In this document: positions 44,957 to 56,480 of the stretch, in pieces
How the letters are laid out: every line of letters starts with the position of its first letter
Position numbering within the stretch: position 1 is the stretch's first letter
Assembly: GCF_003265705.1 (NCBI RefSeq)
Contig: NW_020313005.1
Location: 17,783,580-17,847,579, forward strand
Source: Callorhinus ursinus
Taxonomy: Eukaryota; Chordata; Mammalia; Carnivora; Otariidae
Length of the DNA stretch: 64,000 nucleotides
Direction of reading: 5' to 3'
Position numbers and translations under genes: made by a program
The notes under the pieces: model-generated
What the model was told of the DNA's origin: nothing
The model's database searches: none
The model's input: only the letters and a program-made list of their open reading frames with translations

Positions 44957-46016
44957 AAGAATCACATCTGCCTTCCGGAAAATTGAGAACTTCTTTGCAC
45001 CCCGGGAGCTGCATCCAGCAGCTCCATGGCCATCACCATGCCACAAAACGAATATATTGAGTTACACTTGGAAGCACTCTGGCTAAGGTCTGAACTACCA
45101 AGAGGAAAAGCAAAAGAAGGAAGGTCAGGAGGCTCAAGAATGTTCAAAGAAGGCAAAAAAAAAAAAAAAAATGGTTTGAAAGCTAAGCTCTACCATAAAC
45201 AGCGCCATGCTGAGAAAATATAAATGAAAAAGACTATCAAGATGCATGAAAAGAGAAGCCCCAAACAGAAGACTGATGGAAAGATTCCAAAGGAGCAGTG
45301 CCTGCCTGTCTCCTGGAAGGGGAGGAGTTCCAGGCTAAAGAACTTTCCAACATGATTAAATGAAAATGAAAAGAGAAAGCGGGAAAATGGGAAGGCCCTT
45401 TACCCAAAGTTTGTGTCCAGGGAGAAACAGAAGTATTAAAGGTTATTCAAAAAAGAAAGAGACAGAAGAAAACATATGCAGGAGGATGGTTACTAAAGAC
45501 CACTTTGTTGGAGATGACTTTACTCAAAACCACCTAAATATGAAAGATTCCTTAGGCCAATGGGTTCTCATTTCAAAAATATCCATGTAACACAGACTGA
45601 AATGAAAGCCACCTTTTGCCTGCCAATACTTGGTGTAAAAAAGAATTCCTCATCCCCAGTATATACAACTTTGGGTGTTATTACAAAGGTACTGTCCTTG
45701 AAGTGAATGTCAGTGAGTTGGGCCTCGGGACATGAGGAAGCAAACTTATGTGGGGAAAATACGCCCAGGTTACCATAATCTTGAAAGTGATGGGGCCTAG
45801 GTGCAGTCCTGCTGATTTGACAGCAGTTTCAGACAAGGAACTCCTTATAATTACTGGAGACTGCACAGCAATCAGGAAAACCGCCATTACTGTGATCTTT
45901 CTGAATACCACCAAACAGTCTGACATATCTGCAGTCATCAAGAGAACTATTTATTCTATTGTCAAAAACATTAAAATAGCCCAGCTTAAAAAAAAAAAAA
46001 AAAAGAATCACATCTG
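44957..46016 (+). pseudogene. NSA2: Processed pseudogene of NSA2 (ribosome biogenesis factor)
   Basis: Spliced, reverse-transcribed copy of the NSA2 mRNA. Functional NSA2 is a nucleolar factor for 60S (27S pre-rRNA) maturation. The start is MPQNEYIELH at 45038, GLKAKLYHKQRHAEKI follows, then a TAA stop at 45221 in place of Gln. Later matches are [25 protein letters not shown] text near 45610-45670, [18 protein letters not shown] and GKYAQV (about 45760), with AVLLI and a stop at 45818-45820. Reading frame is lost between residues about 11 and 45 and stops are frequent after 45350, so it cannot encode the 260-aa protein. No introns are seen. The 5' UTR begins CCTTCCGG at 44971, an ATTAAA lies at 45970 and poly-A at 45988. 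The 14-nt repeat AAGAATCACATCTG at 44957-44970 and 46003-46016 is the target duplication. Confidence 0.95.
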
Positions 46017-46345
46017 ACTTCAGAAAACATGCCATCAGGAAGAGAGTAAGTTATAAAAATGTCATATGTTACAAGAAAAGAACCACTAACCTAGAATACT
46101 GTATACAGCAAAATTATCCTTCAAAAGTGAAAAAGAAATACTTTCCCAAATAATCAAAAACTGAGGGAATTGGTTTTCCCTGGTTTGGTTTCCCTGGACA
46201 GGTTCCCTGTCCCTACCAAGACAGGTAGACCTGTCTTGCAAAAAAATTTTAGGAAGTTCTTCAGAGAGAAGGGCAATGATGTAGGTCAGAGACATGGGGC
46301 CACATAAAGTGTGAATTATTTTGTTTTCCCATTCTCACTTATTTA

Positions 46346-47469
46346 AGACATCTCTGTCAATCAGAGCTTCTGATCAGCATAAGGTGATCAGTACTAAACC
46401 AGCAAGTTGATGTAGTTACCGCCTGAAGCAAAGAAACCTGACATTTAAGTTCTCATGAATGGCCTCACCAAGGGAAAAAGGGAGAGAGAGCGCCATCAGG
46501 GTTTTGAAATGGTGATAACTGGAAGGCCTGTAGGGCGTCTATGGTAGAGACAATTAGGGAACTCTGTATTTTTTCCCAGGCCTTGGACTAAATTGGGATA
46601 ATTCTCAGGATGAGTTTATTTTGTAAGCTTCTTTCCCATTTGCTACAAATAAATCAGGAATCTAGAGTGTGGACAAAGTCTAAGCAATTTAGACTTCCAT
46701 GTCTTTATGACCAGGAAATGGGAGTCAGAATGAACATATTCAATGATTTTTTTAATTGCTAACTGAACATCATCTATTGATTTGTTGTTTTTTTTTTTTT
46801 TTTCCAATCTGCTTGGCCCAAACCAATCACATAATCCTCAGTACCATTTATTTCTTGAGAAATGAAGAGACACAATTCTCTTTTCTTATGTCCCCTCCTC
46901 CAAATCAAAATCCAAACTAAAACTGAACAAAATGAAACCACAGCAAAAATATTTGCCCTGTTCTCAACACCAGTTGCTGCTGGTAATATCTGTGAATTGC
47001 CAGCATTGGAAGCTAGTTGTACTCACCAACACACACTAGGATTCTCAGCAGCACATTTACAACCATATGAAAGCAGATGGCAAAAGCACTGTTGATAAAA
47101 GACCAGCAGTTCAGAAGGGGAAAAAAAATGCCTCTAATGAAAATACTAAAAAAAGAATGGCTGAACTCTATATTTTGGGCACTTCCTTAACCTAAAGAAG
47201 AGCTTCTGCAACATGATCTGGCGATGACCCAACAGTCAGGGACATTTCATAAGTGGACCCCAGGATGGCTTGCATACTTGACTATTTGCACTCCTGATGA
47301 ATGACACTTTGCGGGGAGGTACAGAGCAATGGTCATTAAACAGCTGCTTAGCAAGACTTCCTGACAATGCAGGGCAAAATGTTAACCCAAAGGACATACT
47401 GAGCTCCCACTGAAGGAGAAATGTATTACTAGTAGCAATATTATTAGTATTAGCAATAATTATAATAAT
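46346..47469. other. Unique sequence with a poly-T run
   Basis: About 1.1 kb without a recognised match. A T run lies at 46787-46803. The nearby 77-codon frame (46862-47095) has no known domain. Confidence 0.35.
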
Positions 47470-47715
47470 TATGAGCATATACACAGCACTTTTGTATCTG
47501 CAAAATGTACTGCATTCATCATAATGATTAGCATTTGTACAGTACTTTGTAGTTCCCAAACATTCTCCGCTCATTAATTAGATAATGCTGGCAACATCTG
47601 TAGGCAAGTGTTACTACTCGCATTTTATAGACACAAGACAAAGAGAAATTAATCAACTTGCCCAAGGCCGCATGATGAGTCTATGACAGAATCAGGATTC
47701 CATGTTTAAGTTCCC
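47470..47715 (-). repeat. MIR, minus strand
   Basis: 'tgattagcatttgtacagta', 'cattttatagacacaagaca', 'aatcaacttgcccaaggccg' and 'tgacagaatcaggattccat' follow the reversed MIR. Confidence 0.75.
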
Positions 47716-47910
47716 AAATCTCTATTTTGTCTTCTCTCCCTGCAAAGCCAGCTGGTTGCTTCCAGTTGAAGGGGGAAGGGAAGGGTGTCAGTCATGAAAT
47801 TTCCTCACTCCCGTAGCCCAGGAGTTGTTAGGAAGTGCCACTAAAGCCACATGAAATCTATTTTCATGGAAAACTTCAGGGAGGAAAAGTATTCCTCAAA
47901 AAAATCATTC

Positions 47911-48054
47911 CAGGACACTGGTTCCCATAATTATCTCAGGCCATACCCCAGGGCAGTTGAATCAGAGTCTCCTGGGTGTGGCCCCAGAAATCAGTACTTT
48001 TTCAAGCTACCCAGGCGATCCCAGTGGGTGACCATGGTTGAGTTGAGAACTGTG
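47911..48054 (+). mobile_element. hAT-Charlie-type MITE (MER5-like)
   Basis: Begins near 'cactggttcccataat' and ends 'gttgagaactgtg', the typical CAGTGGTT.../...GAACCACTG terminal inverted repeat form. The middle reads 'ttgaatcagagtctcctggg' and 'cagtactttttcaagctacc'. It is non-coding and non-autonomous. Confidence 0.7.
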
Positions 48055-48063
48055 GGTCTGGGG

Positions 48064-48238
48064 CAGTCTCAAAGTTCAGGGAGCATTAAAATTCCCTGGA
48101 GGGCTTATTAAAACACCAATTGCATGGCCCCAATCTCCAAATTCCTGATACGGGGGTCCACGTATTTGCATTTCTAGCACCCTCCCATGTGATGCTGATC
48201 GCCACCCTTGTCCCAGGACCACACTTTCAGAAGCACTG
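48064..48238 (+). mobile_element. MER5A-type hAT MITE with 8-bp target duplication
   Basis: CAGTCTCAAAG start and AGAAGCACTG end form the inverted termini. The body has 'ccctggagggcttattaaaa', 'gcatttctagcaccctccca' and 'gtgatgctgat', as in MER5A. The flanking 8-mers GTCTGGGG (48056-48063) and ATCTAAGG (48239-48246) differ by three G/A transitions and fit an aged 8-bp hAT duplication. Confidence 0.88.
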
Positions 48239-48246
48239 ATCTAAGG

Positions 48247-49429
48247 TATTTTCAATGCAGACAGAAGAATTGTTAAATTGCTTCAAAGATGCCTTCAAAC
48301 CCAGGCACTAAGACTTCGGTAACTGGACAGACTGATATTAGCAGTTACGGTCAATACAGTCTGACCAAATACTGGCCACACAGGGAGGTTCCATTCTCCA
48401 GTTTCCCTTACAGGGAAGCTGAAAGCTCGTGACTGACCACTAGGTGACGGAGCATGGAGAGAACTGTCACTCTGAGCCTGGCCATTCAACGTCCTGCTCC
48501 ATGTCCCATGATCTCCCACTGTTCAGTCCTCAAGCCTCCCGATCCCTCAGGTGCGGTGTGCAGGCCCTGAGACTCCCAAGATGACGGCATCTCACAAGGG
48601 AAAGAAGTCAGATCCGCGCGTCCTTGGTTGGCTGCCACCCACTCCAGGCATTAAAGGGCAGAAGAACTAATGGGATTGTATCTGTGCTCAAAGATCTCAG
48701 GGCTTATTTATTTCTGCAGCACAGTCTAGCCCATCCTGACACCCACCCACATAATGATCAGTGTACATGGTTGGGGGTTGCTCCTATCTTCTAAAAACAT
48801 CAATTAAATTCAACGGACAAGTGAGAAAGAGGCCTAAGGAAAATATTTAAAAGGAAGTGATAACCATGTGCCTCAGAGTTTAAGCCTGTGACTGAGTTAT
48901 AAGTTGACAACTTCAGGGAATGATCAGAATATACCCATCCTAGTATGAGTGCAGCCAGACTCAACCTGTATAGTCAGCTACTGGTGAGGCATAAATGTAA
49001 AAAGGAGAGGCGCAGCTCTGGGCTTGCCCTACACAGGCCTCTCAAGACTCAATGGTCAGAAACAGAATGGCAGGAACTGACCTATGAACCAACCTGGAAG
49101 GGAAGGGCACAGCCTGGAGGTCTTTGGGAATATGAATAGATAAAAACTTCCTTAGATCACAAAACAGATTCTATTCCCCTCCCTTCTCCCCCCACCCCCT
49201 GCCACTGAGAGTCTTTTCTCTTTAATTCCAGCATGCACACTGACGCGGTTCTCATTAGAAAAAGTCCTAAACAAACATATGGGGCAGAGGGGTGCTACTG
49301 GTGAGTGGACCCTGGGAGTCCAGAAACCCAGAGACTGGATATCTTGGTGGGATATGCTGTTTCAAAAACAATGAGGAGAGCAAGCCACTCTGGCTGTCTG
49401 TCCCTAGCTCAGTCAGTCCTCCAGGCAGG
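48247..49429. other. Unique sequence, nothing recognised
   Basis: About 1.2 kb; 48540-48620 is slightly CpG-richer. No repeat, RNA or coding match. Confidence 0.35.
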
Positions 49430-49640
49430 GGCAACACCTTTGCCAGGGCTTCTGTCCCTTTCACACGCCCAGCTGTAACCAGAGGGCTCAATTTCACAGC
49501 TGTTCAGTTTCAAATCGTACTTATGTTTCCCAGCTGTAGTGCCATATTACTCGAGTTTGTTTTCCATCAGCTTTAATTAAGAGAGGTTTAATTTTCCAAC
49601 ATTATTTTGTCTCCTCCCTGGCCCAACATCCATGTCAAGA
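49430..49640. other. Candidate conserved non-coding stretch
   Basis: Repeat-free; contains CAGCTGTA twice (49469-49476 and 49532-49539), CAGCTGTT (49498) and 'ctttaattaagagaggttta'. The CAGCTG cores are E-boxes by sequence. Any regulatory role is speculation. Confidence 0.15.
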
Positions 49641-51359
49641 GATGCTATGTTTTCTCCCCAGTCCCCACTATGGCATGTGCCCAGTAACACCGGGGATACT
49701 TTTCCACAGCTTCCCATGGGACAGGGCATGCAGAGGTTATGGCACATGGCTAGAGTCTATGGTTAATAAGTCTTCCCCGCACCATGGAGCCTTGTAATGA
49801 AAGTAAAATGTTCCCTTTGCAAACCCAGGCCCCTTTTTTATTCTCTACAGTATTTTTTTTTTCAAGTCTTCCCATAAGCTTCACATAGAGCCAGCCTGAG
49901 GAACTCAAACTTGATTCCAATCTGATTATCCAACATGGTCCTATCAGCTGAGACAGCAACATTTATCACATTAATAGGAAGGATAGAAGAAAACTGGGAT
50001 CCCATCCAACAGGAGCATTTTTATCACATGTTGCACTGTCTTACAAATCCAATTATCACCAGCTGAAGGTCTTAACAGCACTTGAATTGCAGCTTTCAAA
50101 TCTTAAAGGACCACAATGCACATTTTCTTAGATTCTTTGAGCTGTACATCCGTCAGTACAGTTCCAGGCATCCAGTCCACATGACAATTTCAGAGCTAAT
50201 GTTGCCTATGGAATGTTTGTCCTGAGTTCAAGCAGTGAATTTAACAGAAGCTTAGATTGGGGATTTCCATTGGCTTTATTCTACTCAACAAATATGAGCC
50301 TCTAATTTTACTTCACAGTCAGAGCTAACATCTTGGAAGTCAAGCACTGTAAGGCTCTGAGGTGAGATCATGGCAACTGTCAGAAACTGGGGGCAGTGTC
50401 TTTTGCGGGGCCACATGGAACTGGAAGTTCACTTACAAATTTAGAGGGCTGTGATAACAAATATCATGTGGACACTGAAGAAACATCACCCAAAATTACA
50501 AATACAAAGGTCTGAGAACAGTACTAAATAAAACACAGCAACTTCCACTAGAGCAAAGAAAGGAGCTTGGAAATGCTCTGTCCACCAAAAAAAAGACGAT
50601 AAAGTTTCACAAAATTGATAAAACAAAACGCAACCCTACTGAGCAAAGGCATACAACAACCAGAGCAGCATATATTCTTGTAAAAGTGCTGAACTTTAGT
50701 GAAGAACTCTGGGGATCTTTGGTGTTCTGACACTACCACCAGCCCAGTCAATTTGGAGGTTCTTTCATGGTAGGGCAAGTTGCGAGGACCAGCAGCTCCA
50801 CTGCCATGATTTAAGGGACTCACCTAAGCTAGAGCAGTGAGTGATGCTGGTATTGTTGCTAGAAATGACCCTCTGAAGGGCTAGAGAGGAAAGCCAATGG
50901 CTCTACTAGCATGAGGTTTGGTCAGGGTTGGGCATGCTTGTACAGCCTAGAAAGCACTCATGGCCGTACACTCATCATTAACTCTAAAGCTGTAAACATG
51001 GGCCTAAAGGACACAAAGGGCCCTGGTAGAAGGTAAAAAACAAAACATATTAGAAAATGGCCTTAACTTTGGATATGCTTCCCTATCCACACACTAATGT
51101 ATCAGCAGAAGATTTATTGGCTTGAGATGTTCAAGCACAGCCTTTGTTCAATCACTGGCTGACAACTCAACTGCAAAGAACAAGGGGCAATGTGTAGGAG
51201 GCTAGGCTTTAAAATTAAAACAAAGTTTGTTTTTTTTAAATCTCAGGAGAGATATTAGTGACTGGACACTGTAAAGCAGAGAAGACAGATTTCACTGATT
51301 ATTTTAGACAATTTACTAAACAAAGAAAAAATATATATATATAGTAAAAATAGCAACCT
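49641..51359. other. Unique sequence, later part perhaps L1 5' UTR
   Basis: No repeat match to about 50450. The stretch 50450-51360 precedes the L1 ORF1 region in a position where its 5' UTR would lie, but I cannot recognise it with confidence. Confidence 0.3.
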
Positions 51360-52567
51360 TTACAGGGGGAGGACTAGGATCCAGGATCCAGATTTGCTGC
51401 ATATACCATCTGAAATATCAACTTTTTTAAAGAGAGAGAGATTCACAGAGAAACAGGAAAGTGTGACCTATACTCACAAAAGAAGTAGGCAATAGAAACT
51501 CTCTGTGTGTCCCCAGATATTGGGTTTAGCAGTTAAAACTTCAAAGCAGTTCTTATAAATATATTTTAAAAACTAAAGGAAACCATGCTTCTAATAATTA
51601 AAGTAGGACAACAATAAATCAGTAAATTCTGATTTTTCAACACAGAAACAAAAATTATAAAGAACAAAGTGCAAATTATGGAGCAGAAAAGTATAAAATG
51701 AGAAAAGGAAAACTTAACTGGAGGACTCAATAGCAGATTTGAGATGACAGAAAACTCCATGAACTTGGAAACAGATTAATAGAAATTATCCAAACTGAAA
51801 AACAGAGGGGAAGAAAATAGAAAAATAAACAGTCTCAGAGGATCAACATATACAGAATGGGAGTCTCATTTTAAGAGAAAGAAAGGGGTAGAAAATATAT
51901 TCAAAGGAATTGTTGGGAAAATTCCCCAAAGTTGGTGAAAAACATTAATCTATATAACTAAGAAGTTCTATAAATCCAAAGTAGGATAACTACAAAGATA
52001 CCCATGTCTAGAAACATAATAATCAAACAACCGCAACTGAAGGGAAAGAGAAAATCTTGACAGCAGCAAAATAAAACTGACAGGAGAGCAGTGATATGGT
52101 TAAGGCTGACTTCTCATCTGAAACAATGGAGGACAGGGCAGTGGAATGACATATTCAAAGTACTGATAGGAAAACCACTGGAATCCAGAATTCTATATCC
52201 AGCAGAACTCTCTGTCAAATATGAAGGTGAAACGTGGACATTCTCAAATAAATAACCTGTTGCTTTTCAAGTAACACCAAAGAAACTCTTTCAGTATGAA
52301 AATAAATGACCAGGTGGTAACTTGAATTCACAGCAAGAAATGAAGAACAGAACAAATGGTAGGTACATAGAGTTATATAAAAGTCTTTATAAATCTTTTA
52401 CAAATCATAAAAAGTCTTTATTTTTTCTCATTTCTTCTCTAAAGTCCTTAAAAGATAAAATTAAATTAAGAAAAATTATAATATGTATTGCTATGTTGAT
52501 AACATATATGAATATAGCATATCTAACAGTAATAGAACAAAGAAGGGGGAGGAAATAGACCTACAAT

Positions 52568-52755
52568 AGAGTAAATTTTAAGGTCTCCTGGGTGGCTCAG
52601 TCAGTTAAGCATCCGACTCTTGATTTCTGCTCAGGTCATGATCTCAGGGTTGTGTGGCTGAGCACCATGTTGGGCTACATGCTGGGCATGGACCTTGCTT
52701 GAGATTCTCTCTCTCCCTCTGCCTTCCCACCCCCGGCTCACATGCTCTCTCTCTC

Positions 52756-52789
<34 letters not shown>

Positions 52790-52809
52790 GAAAAGGAAGA
52801 GTAAATTTT
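52568..52809 (+). mobile_element. CAN-SINE, + strand, inside old L1
   Basis: Head 'ggtctcctgggtggctcagt', then 'ttgatttctgctcaggtcat' and 'gagattctctctctccctct', an older CAN-SINE subfamily than the others here. The tail is A13 plus (GAAAA)n. The exact 12-nt direct repeat AGAGTAAATTTT lies at 52568-52579 and 52798-52809. Confidence 0.95.
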
Positions 52810-54305
52810 CTATATTTTCCCAGAATTTAGTCAGCATTAACCTGAAGTAGATTGTGATAAGCTAAGCTGAAGAGTAAAATCATTAAAGCAACTGATAAAA
52901 CCACAAATAAAATATACAAATAAAAGGTCAATAGAAGAATGACAATGATACACTAAAAAAATATTTAACACAAAAGTAGTCAATTTAAAAGAAACAAAGG
53001 AACTTAGAAGATAGGAATCATACAGAAAACTAGTCAAATGTCAAATGTAAATCCAACCATAAGAATAACCATCATTAAGTATAAATGGTATAAATACTCC
53101 AATTGAAAGGCAGAGATGGTCAAATTAGACAAAAATGTAAGATCACATTACAAGCTGTCTAAAAGAGATACGCTTCACATTCGAAGTTACAATAGGTTGA
53201 AAATAAAAAGATACTATGCAAACAGTAACCATAAGAAAGAAGGCATCTGATTATAAAGGAAGAATTTTAATATCAGACAAAATAGACTTCAAGACTAGAA
53301 ACGTTATTAATGACAAAGAGGCACATTGCATAATGAAATCCACATAGGATGTGTTTTTAAAAAAACTTATAGATATATATGAATCCAAAAACTCAACCTC
53401 AAAATACAGCAAAGAAAAATGGACAAAATTGCAAGAAAAAATATACTCATCAACAGTTAAATTTGAAAATTTCAATACCTCACTCTCAATAATTGATAGA
53501 AAAACCAGAAATTTTAAAGAATGCTATGAATCAATCTGACCTGTTTATTTTCTACAAGACTCCAATCAGTATCTGTAACATAAATGTGTACTTCAACGCA
53601 CATGGAATATTCTCCAGGACTGAACATATAATAGAACAAAATAACATTTAAAAGGATCGAATCATGGAAAGTATCTCTCCAACATTGACATAATTAATTT
53701 ATAAATCAATAACAGAAAGAAATCTGGGAAATCCCAAAATATTGGTAAATTAAACAATATACTTATAAATACTGCATTGATCAAAAAAGTCCAAGAAAAA
53801 TAAAAAATATTTTTGCTGAATAAAAACAAAACATAACATATCAACATTTATGGGATGTAACAAAAGCAGCATTTAGAAGGGAATTTATAGCTGGAAATAT
53901 TTAATGTTAGAAAAGAAGAAAAGTCTCAAATCAATAACCTAAGCTTCCACCTTAGAAACTAGAAAAGAAGAGAAAACTAAATTGAAATCAAGCAGAAGAA
54001 AAATAATAATGATTTAGGGAGAAAAATCAATGAAATAAAATGAGAAAACAATAGAACCAATGAAACAGAAATTGGTTCACTGAAAAATTAACAGAATTGG
54101 CAAATCTTTAGAGTAACCAAGAAGAAAGAAGAAAAAAATCACCAAAATCAAATGAAAGGGCATGATCCTACAGACCCTAAGATGATACAACTATAAACAT
54201 AATAGAAGGAAATATTAACAATTTTATGCCAATAAATTATACAACTTAGATAAATTCCTAGAAAGAAAATTTGCAAATTAACTCAAGAGAAGTAAAATAG
54301 CTGAA

Positions 54306-54541
54306 TAAAACTGAATCAAAGTATTTTTTAAAAGATTTTATTTATGTATTTATTTGACAGAGAGATAGAGAGCACAGTAGGCAGAGTGGCAAGCAGAGGG
54401 AGAGGGAGAAGCAGGCTCTCCACTGAGCAGGGAGCTGGATGTGGGGCTCAATCCCAGGACCCCAGGATCATGACCTGAGCCGAAGGCAGCCGCTTAACCG
54501 ACTAAGCCCCCCAGGCGCCCCTAAAACTGAATCAAAGTATT
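54306..54541 (-). mobile_element. CAN-SINE, minus strand, inside old L1
   Basis: Minus-strand order: 'ggggcgcctggggggcttag' head, 'ggtcatgatcctggggtcct', 'gagcctgcttctccctctcc', and an AAAT/AAAA tail. The perfect 20-nt target duplication TAAAACTGAATCAAAGTATT lies at 54306-54325 and 54522-54541, the longest in the window, so a relatively recent insertion. Confidence 0.97.
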
Positions 54542-55200
54542 AAATTAGTAATTAAAAATCTCCCCACAAAGAAAAGCCTGGTCCATGTGGCTTCACAGTG
54601 AATTCTATCAAACATTTTAAAAAAAGAAAAATATTAATCCATCACAAACTCTTTCAAAAAATATAGAGAGGGATGGAGCACTTCCAACTCACTTTATGAG
54701 GCCAGTATTACCTGATATCAAATCCAAAGAAATCACAAGTAAAAACCCAAAACTACAGATAAATATCCTTCATGAGCACAAATGCAAAACCCTTTAACAA
54801 AATATTAGTAAGCTGGATCTAGCAACATATAGAGAGACTTATATACCAAAACCATCTGGGACTTACTACAGGAATAATAACTTGACTTAGTATCTGAAAA
54901 TCTATTAGTGAAATACATCATGTAATAGAATAAAAGAAAAAGTCACATGGTCATCTCAATACATGAATAAAAAGCACTGGGTAAAATTCAAAACCCATTC
55001 ACAATAAAAACTCTCAACCAAGAGGATTAGAAAGAAACATCCTCAATCTGACAAAGATATCTATGAAAAAATCCTAAGTGTTCATCATACAATAATGATA
55101 GAAGACTGGATGTTTCCTCCTAAGATCACTGAAGAGGCAAAGGCTATCCAATTCTGACATTTCTATTCAACATTGTACAGAGGGTCTACTCAGTGCAAAC

Positions 55201-55316
55201 AGGAAGAAAGAAAGAAAGGGGAAGGAAGGAAGGGAGGAAGGGAGGGAGGGAGGGAAGGAGGGAGGGAGGGAGGAAGGAAGGAAGGAAGGAAGGAAGGAGG
55301 AGAAAATCTGATTAAA
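55201..55316. repeat. 116-nt pure purine tract, (GGAA)n/(GGGA)n
   Basis: Every base from 55201 to 55316 is A or G: GAAA, GGAA and GGGA units. It lies within the old L1 ORF2 and is an expansion not expected from L1 sequence. Confidence 0.97.
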
Positions 55317-55997
55317 AAGGAAGATAGAAAACTCTTTATTCTCAGGTGATATAATCCTGGATGTAGAAGATTCTAAAGAGTTCACAAAGAAACTATTAGA
55401 ACTAACACACAATTTTGCAATGTTGCAGAAAACAGAGATAAATAAAAATGAATCATTTCTATAAAGAATTAAATACCTAAGAATAAATGTCTACACTGAT
55501 AACTATAAAACAGTGTGGACAGAAATTTTAACAGATCTAAGTAAATGGAGGCATTCCATGTTCATGGATATGGAGACTCAGTATTGTCAAGATAGCAATT
55601 CTCCCCAAATTAATCTATAAATCCAATGCAATTCCTATCCACACCTCAGCAGGCTGGTATACATTGACAATCTATTTCTAAACTATACACGGAAATCCAA
55701 AGGATGTAGAAGAGCGAAAACAATTTTGAAAAAAGAAGACTGAGTTGGAGGACTTATACTACCTGACTTCAAACTTACTTTAAAGTCACAGTAATTAATA
55801 ATGTGTGTTACTAGTGCAAGGATAGACATTTAGATCAAAATAGAATTGATGTTCCAGAAATAAATCTCATTCAAAAAGGATTCATAATCCCATTTATGGT
55901 CAATGAAATTTTGAACAAAACTGCTAAAACAAATTCAATGAGAGAAAGATTGTATCTTCAACACATGGACCTAAACCAGCTGAATATCTGTGTGAAT

Positions 55998-56225
55998 AAA
56001 AATGAATTTAAGGGGTGCCTGGGTGGTTCAGTCAGTTAAGTGTCTGCCTTTGGCTCAAGTCATGATCCCAGGATCCTAGGATCCTGGGAACATCAGGTTC
56101 CCTGCTCAGTGGGGAGCCTGCTTCTCCCTCTCCCTCTGCAGCTCCCCTGCTTGTGTTTCCTGCTCTCTCTCTCCCCATCTCTGTCATATAAACAAATAAA
56201 TAAATCTTCTAAAAAATGAATTTAA
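55998..56225 (+). mobile_element. CAN-SINE, + strand, inside old L1
   Basis: Head 'ggggtgcctgggtggttcag', 'gcctttggctcaagtcatga' and 'ggagcctgcttctccctctc', tail 'caaataaataaatcttct' with A6. The 14-nt repeat AAAAATGAATTTAA lies at 55998-56011 and 56212-56225; its first A residues may belong partly to the tail. Confidence 0.95.
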
Positions 56226-56326
56226 ATCCTTGCTTTATATTATACAGAAAATAAATCGAATCACAGATTTAAATGTAAGCTCTAAAACACTATGATACTT
56301 CTAGAAGAAAATATAGGAGAAACATT

Positions 56327-56480
56327 TTGAGTGGGGGGAAGGGGCAGAGGGAGAAGGAGAGGGATAAGCAGACACTCCCTAATGAGCAGAAAGCCCAACT
56401 CAGGGCTCGATCCCAGGACCCCAAGATCATGACCTGAGCTGAAGGTAGATGCTTAGCCAACTGAGTCACCCAGGTGCCCC
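56327..56480 (-). mobile_element. CAN-SINE, minus strand, tail-truncated, inside old L1
   Basis: The minus-strand head is 'ggggcacctgggtgactcag', then 'ggtcatgatcttggggtcct' and 'gagcccggagttgggctttc'-type text (reversed from 56392-56412). The A-rich tail is missing, the + strand running straight into 'ttttgagtggggggaagggg'. No clear target duplication is found, and L1 text on the two sides is not contiguous. Confidence 0.85.

Larger units (their letters stand above)
43270..46345 (+). mobile_element. Old L1/HAL1-type 5' and ORF1 region, interrupted by NSA2 retrocopy
   Basis: From about 44225 the sequence tracks the L1M/HAL1 ORF1 region: 'aggttgaagaaacagtgagc', 'atgagagacatgaaaccac'-type text, 'cacacctgagcacatcatatt' and 'gaagagaaaatctggaaaga' | 'cacatctgacttcagaaaac', 'ctgtatacagcaaaattatc', 'aaactgagggaatt' and 'ggaagttcttcagagagaag'. 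The upstream 43270-44220 part is probably its 5' region but is less certain. ORF1 (RNA-binding coiled-coil protein) is fragmented by stops. ORF2 sequence is absent, so this is a HAL1-like element or a 3'-deleted L1. Confidence 0.7.

Noticed and set aside
45748..46017. 89-codon + frame with poly-Lys end
   Set aside because: It is the NSA2 retrocopy 3' end, its 3' UTR and the poly-A tail read in frame.
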